Part shown: piece after piece, positions 8,982-11,463 of the stretch | Position numbering within the stretch: position 1 is the stretch's first letter | Layout of the letters: each line of letters opens with the position of its first letter | Assembly (NCBI GenBank): GCA_043742865.1 | Contig: JAYTXR010000238.1 | Span: 1 to 11,463 of the forward strand | Length of the DNA: 11,463 bases | From: PALSA-911 sp043742865 | Lineage (GTDB): Bacteria > Pseudomonadota > Alphaproteobacteria > Acetobacterales > Acetobacteraceae | Reading direction: 5' to 3' | Position numbers and translations under genes: made by a program | The notes under the pieces: model-generated | Told to the model about the DNA's origin: nothing | The model's input: only the letters and a program-made list of their open reading frames with translations | Database searches by the model: none

Positions 8982-9118
8982 GACGTTACAAACAAATTCT
9001 GCCTACGAAATAAAGTGCCGGACGCGGCGTGCCGGACGATAACTCGACCCGACCTCACATGAGACGCCAATATTAACGCGCTGGCTCGACGTAGGTTCCG
9101 CTGGTGACGATCGCTGGA
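8982..9118 (-). promoter_or_regulatory. Intergenic region, probable upstream control region of ndvB
   Basis: This is the only clearly non-coding sequence in the window between the two main genes. It holds an AT-richer segment (about 8983-9014, including TTTGTTTGTAACG on the minus strand), a TTAATATT patch near 9070-9077, and a 10-bp direct repeat. I see no convincing -35/-10 pair, so a promoter here is inferred from the gap between genes and the drop in GC, not from a recognised box. Confidence 0.3.
9015..9038. repeat. 10-bp direct repeat upstream of ndvB
   Basis: GTGCCGGACG occurs exactly twice on the plus strand, at 9015-9024 and 9029-9038, a 14-bp period. The copies lie about 45-70 bp upstream of ATG 8969. 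Tandem short sites in an upstream region can be operator half-sites; the regulator, if any, is unknown. The copies contain CCGG, so chance recurrence in GC-rich DNA is possible. Confidence 0.45.
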
Positions 9119-9155
9119 GCCGGCTTAGCCGGGAAGCCAAGGCTGGATTTCAGCC
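9119..9155 (-). other. Inverted repeats at the stop of the antiporter gene
   Basis: On the minus strand GGCTG-AAATC-CAGCC (9141-9155) is a perfect 5-bp stem with a 5-nt loop that contains the antiporter TGA. Overlapping it, 9119-9143 can form GGCTT/AAGCC, extended by GCC/GGC across a 2-nt bulge, with a 7-nt loop. The two structures share the bases GGC (9141-9143), so they are alternatives. No U-tract follows, so this is not a classical intrinsic terminator. It could protect the mRNA 3' end, partly attenuate read-through into ndvB, or have no function. Confidence 0.35.
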
Positions 9156-11463
9156 TGACACCAGCAGAACCGAACACGGCGCGCGCCCGAGCACCTCGGC
9201 CGCGACGGCGCCGTAAAAACGGGTATCGCTCGATCTGGGGCGAACGCCGAGGATCACAAGATTGTTCCCGCCCTTGCTGGCCTGGGCGATGATGGCATCT
9301 CCGATCGCGACGCCATGGCGAACCACGGTTTTCGCTTTGATATTGTATCTTTCCAATAAAAGGACCGCTTCGCGCAGTTCCATGCCCTCGGTGCCGAGCA
9401 GGCGGCGTCGCAAGTTGTCGCGCCGGGCGTCGCGGCTGCGAAGTTCGACAAAGAGCAGCGTCAGCGCACCCGAACCAGCCTGCACCAGGGCGATGGCCAT
9501 TTCGAGGGCCCGTCGCGATTCGATGGTTCCCGATACAGGAACCAACAGATCCAGCGATGGCCCGGCAGGGTCGCTGGCATGAATCCCGCGCGCCTGCACA
9601 ATACAAACCGGACCCGGGAACGAGGTCGCCAGCCTGGGTAATTGTCCCTGCGCGCCGTCCTCCGCTGTGGTTTCGTCGTCCAGGCCAACCAGCAGCAGAT
9701 CGTATCCCTTCCGGGCTTCCTGGGCGACCGCGGCCTCGGGCGCGCCTTCCCGCCGGTGCGCGGTTATATCTGGCTCGGCCGTGGTTGCTTGCGGCGTGCC
9801 GGCGGCGTCATTCGCCGCCCCCCTCGCCACCGCCTCCGACGTGACCGCTGCCGGTTCCACCGCTGTCGACGTTCGGGCAGGTATGTCGCGCTCCATTTCC
9901 AGCACCGTGAGCGGCATCCGCCGGGATGCCGCCAGCAGCCCGGCCAGGCGGGCGGCGAGCCGACCACTGGCGGACCGGTCCGAGGTGACCAGCAAGCGCT
10001 CCAGCTTGGCGACGAAGCCCTGCGCGTCCAGTTCCTCACGATCGAGGCGTTGCTGTTCCTCGGGCGAGATCGTCAGCCGGCCCAGCGCCCAGCGCAGCAT
10101 CGGCGGCATCGCCGTTGTGGTGATAACCGCCATTGCCACGATCATCGAATACAGCGGCTGGCTCAATGCCCCCATCGAAAGGCCGATCGTGGCGATCACG
10201 ACCTCGGTCGAACCACGCGCGTTCATGCCGCAGGCAAGCGCCAGACATTCGCCGCGCGGCAAGCTGGCCAGTGTTCCGCCCAGATAGGCACCGGCGAATT
10301 TTCCCAGGCTGGCGACCAGAACCAATCCCACGGCAACCATCAGCAGGGTCGGGTCGCGCAGCACGGTCAGGTCCGCGCTGAGGCCGGCGGTGCCAAAGAA
10401 CACCGGCATGAACAGCGCCACCGTCAGACCCCGAAGCTGCTCGCGGATATGCTGGGTCAAAATCGGCGACCGGCCAACCAGCAGCCCTGCCACGAAGGCG
10501 CCGAGCACTGTGTGAACGCCGATCGCCGAGGTAATCAGCGCCATGCCGCCCATCATCACGAGAATGGCGGTGATCACCGCGAACTCACTAACGAAGCGGT
10601 CGTTGACCCAGCGGATCGTGGCGGAAACAATTCGCTGGCCGAGCGTCAGACTGAAGGCCAGGAACAGCAGGGTGCCGAGCACGCTGATCGCGATCGGCAC
10701 AGGCTCGATGCCGCCGTGCAATGCCAGGCCGAAGATGATGGCGATGACGATCCAGCCGATGGTGTCGTCGATGATGGCGGAGGCGACGATCAGCTGGCCG
10801 ACCCGGCGGCGCAGGAATCCCATGTCCTGCACCACCGCAGCGACGATCTTGACCGAGGAGATCGCCAGCGCGGTGCCCAGGAACAGCGCGGTGATCAGGC
10901 GAAGTTCAGGCCGCGGCAACAGCCCGTCGGGCAGCGACCAGCCCAGCGCCACGCCCAATCCGAACGGGACCGCGATTCCCGCCATCGACACGCTGATGGC
11001 GGCGCGCCGCATCCTGGCGATCAGCGCCAAGTCCATCTCCATGCCGGTCAGCAGCAGCATCAACAGGATACCGAGCTGGGCGACACCGTCCAGCATCGCT
11101 TTCTGCCCGCCCGAAGGCGGAAACAGTATCTGTTCCACGCCCGGCAGCGCCGCACCCAGCGCCGACGGGCCGAGCAGCAGGCCCGCCAGCAGTTGGCCCA
11201 TGATCGCCGGCTGGCCAATGCGCTGCATCGCCTCACCCATCAACCGGCCGACCACCAGCAGCAGCACGATCTGCGCGACGAAAGGCGGTTCCGATGATGG
11301 GGCCTGCGCGGCGGCGAACGCCGATTGGGTCGCCCCCAGCAGCAACGCGGAAAGAAGAAAGCTCAGCCGGGAGAACGGACGCCAGCCGCGAGTCCCAAAT
11401 AAGTTTCGCCGGAGCCAGTTGCCCCGGCCGCGCGGGATCCGCCCTTGGACAATTTCAGCACCG
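9150..11463 (-). CDS. CPA2 cation:proton antiporter with two C-terminal Usp-like domains, 5' end open at window edge
   Basis: This is a membrane antiporter exchanging monovalent cations (Na+ or K+) for protons; the ion cannot be read from sequence. Residues are numbered from TTG 11345. Residues 21-420 hold roughly 12 hydrophobic segments with CPA2 hallmarks: IGQPAIMGQLLAGLLLGP, paired Asp in AIIDDTIGW (193-194), a Lys in SLGKFAGAY (349), and MNARGSTEV with Arg377. The tail has two UspA-like modules, about 448-587 and 597-731. The first carries a low-complexity Ala/Thr/Glu insert (about 488-545). The second has the usual PCSVLLV end but FYGAV where many Usp proteins have the nucleotide-binding GS. 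The TTG start has no Shine-Dalgarno and lies inside a signal-like segment (LSFLLSALLLGATQSAFA). The frame stays open upstream with no ATG, GTG or TTG before position 11463, so the start is probably outside. It lies 180 bp upstream of the 90-codon ORF and in the same orientation as ndvB. Confidence 0.92.
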   Translation of the reverse strand, partial: GAEIVQGRIPRGRGNWLRRNLFGTRGWRPFSRLSFLLSALLLGATQSAFAAAQAPSSEPPFVAQIVLLLVVGRLMGEAMQRIGQPAIMGQLLAGLLLGPSALGAALPGVEQILFPPSGGQKAMLDGVAQLGILLMLLLTGMEMDLALIARMRRAAISVSMAGIAVPFGLGVALGWSLPDGLLPRPELRLITALFLGTALAISSVKIVAAVVQDMGFLRRRVGQLIVASAIIDDTIGWIVIAIIFGLALHGGIEPVPIAISVLGTLLFLAFSLTLGQRIVSATIRWVNDRFVSEFAVITAILVMMGGMALITSAIGVHTVLGAFVAGLLVGRSPILTQHIREQLRGLTVALFMPVFFGTAGLSADLTVLRDPTLLMVAVGLVLVASLGKFAGAYLGGTLASLPRGECLALACGMNARGSTEVVIATIGLSMGALSQPLYSMIVAMAVITTTAMPPMLRWALGRLTISPEEQQRLDREELDAQGFVAKLERLLVTSDRSASGRLAARLAGLLAASRRMPLTVLEMERDIPARTSTAVEPAAVTSEAVARGAANDAAGTPQATTAEPDITAHRREGAPEAAVAQEARKGYDLLLVGLDDETTAEDGAQGQLPRLATSFPGPVCIVQARGIHASDPAGPSLDLLVPVSGTIESRRALEMAIALVQAGSGALTLLFVELRSRDARRDNLRRRLLGTEGMELREAVLLLERYNIKAKTVVRHGVAIGDAIIAQASKGGNNLVILGVRPRSSDTRFYGAVAAEVLGRAPCSVLLVSG

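Noticed and set aside
9052..9062. Short palindrome CTCACATGAG as an operator
   Set aside because: The arms are only 4 bp, which is expected by chance, and no other copy is seen nearby.
9073..9606. Minus-strand frame overlapping the antiporter end and running 77 nt past its stop, as if the gene had a frameshifted tail
   Set aside because: The antiporter frame ends naturally at PCSVLLVSG, the usual end of a Usp domain, so no frameshift is needed. The other frame has no Usp-like sequence.
9642..11297. Long plus-strand open frame (551 codons) antisense to the antiporter
   Set aside because: The translation is dominated by Arg, Gln, His, Gly and Asp with no domain-like pattern. It mirrors the minus-strand gene, whose membrane and Usp motifs are clear. 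Such mirror frames are common in GC-rich genes.

Overview
This is a GC-rich window carrying two large co-directional genes on the minus strand and little else. The gene content and composition point to an alphaproteobacterium. Both protein families occur in rhizobia, Acetobacteraceae and their relatives, and the sequence alone does not let me choose a family or genus.

Positions 1-8570 (minus strand) are one continuous open frame of 2,856 codons. It encodes a cyclic beta-1,2-glucan synthase (NdvB/ChvB/Cgs type): a membrane-embedded GT84 glucosyltransferase, a central glycoamylase-like domain, and a C-terminal GH94 phosphorylase-like domain. The frame is still open at position 1, so the last residues and the stop lie outside the window. 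The domains and motifs are intact, with no frameshift.

Positions 8571-8969 hold the upstream part of the ndvB transcript. It contains a 90-codon reading frame (8697-8969) with a strong Shine-Dalgarno sequence, in the same frame as ndvB but cut off from it by a single TGA. After it come two very short ORFs linked by ATGA overlaps. Positions 8970-9149 are non-coding, with a 10-bp direct repeat and, next to the upstream gene's stop codon, inverted repeats. Positions 9150-11463 encode a monovalent cation:proton antiporter of the CPA2 family with two UspA-like domains fused at its C-terminus. Its frame is open to the right edge, so its true start is probably outside the window.

Functionally, the pair joins osmoregulated periplasmic glucan synthesis with cation/pH homeostasis. 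That is a plausible osmo- or ion-stress neighbourhood, but co-regulation is inferred only from orientation and the 180-bp gap. I found no RNA gene, mobile element, CRISPR array or clearly new system. The most useful leads are the coupled upstream ORFs before ndvB, the in-frame 15-bp tandem repeat inside ndvB, and the tandem-Usp antiporter architecture.
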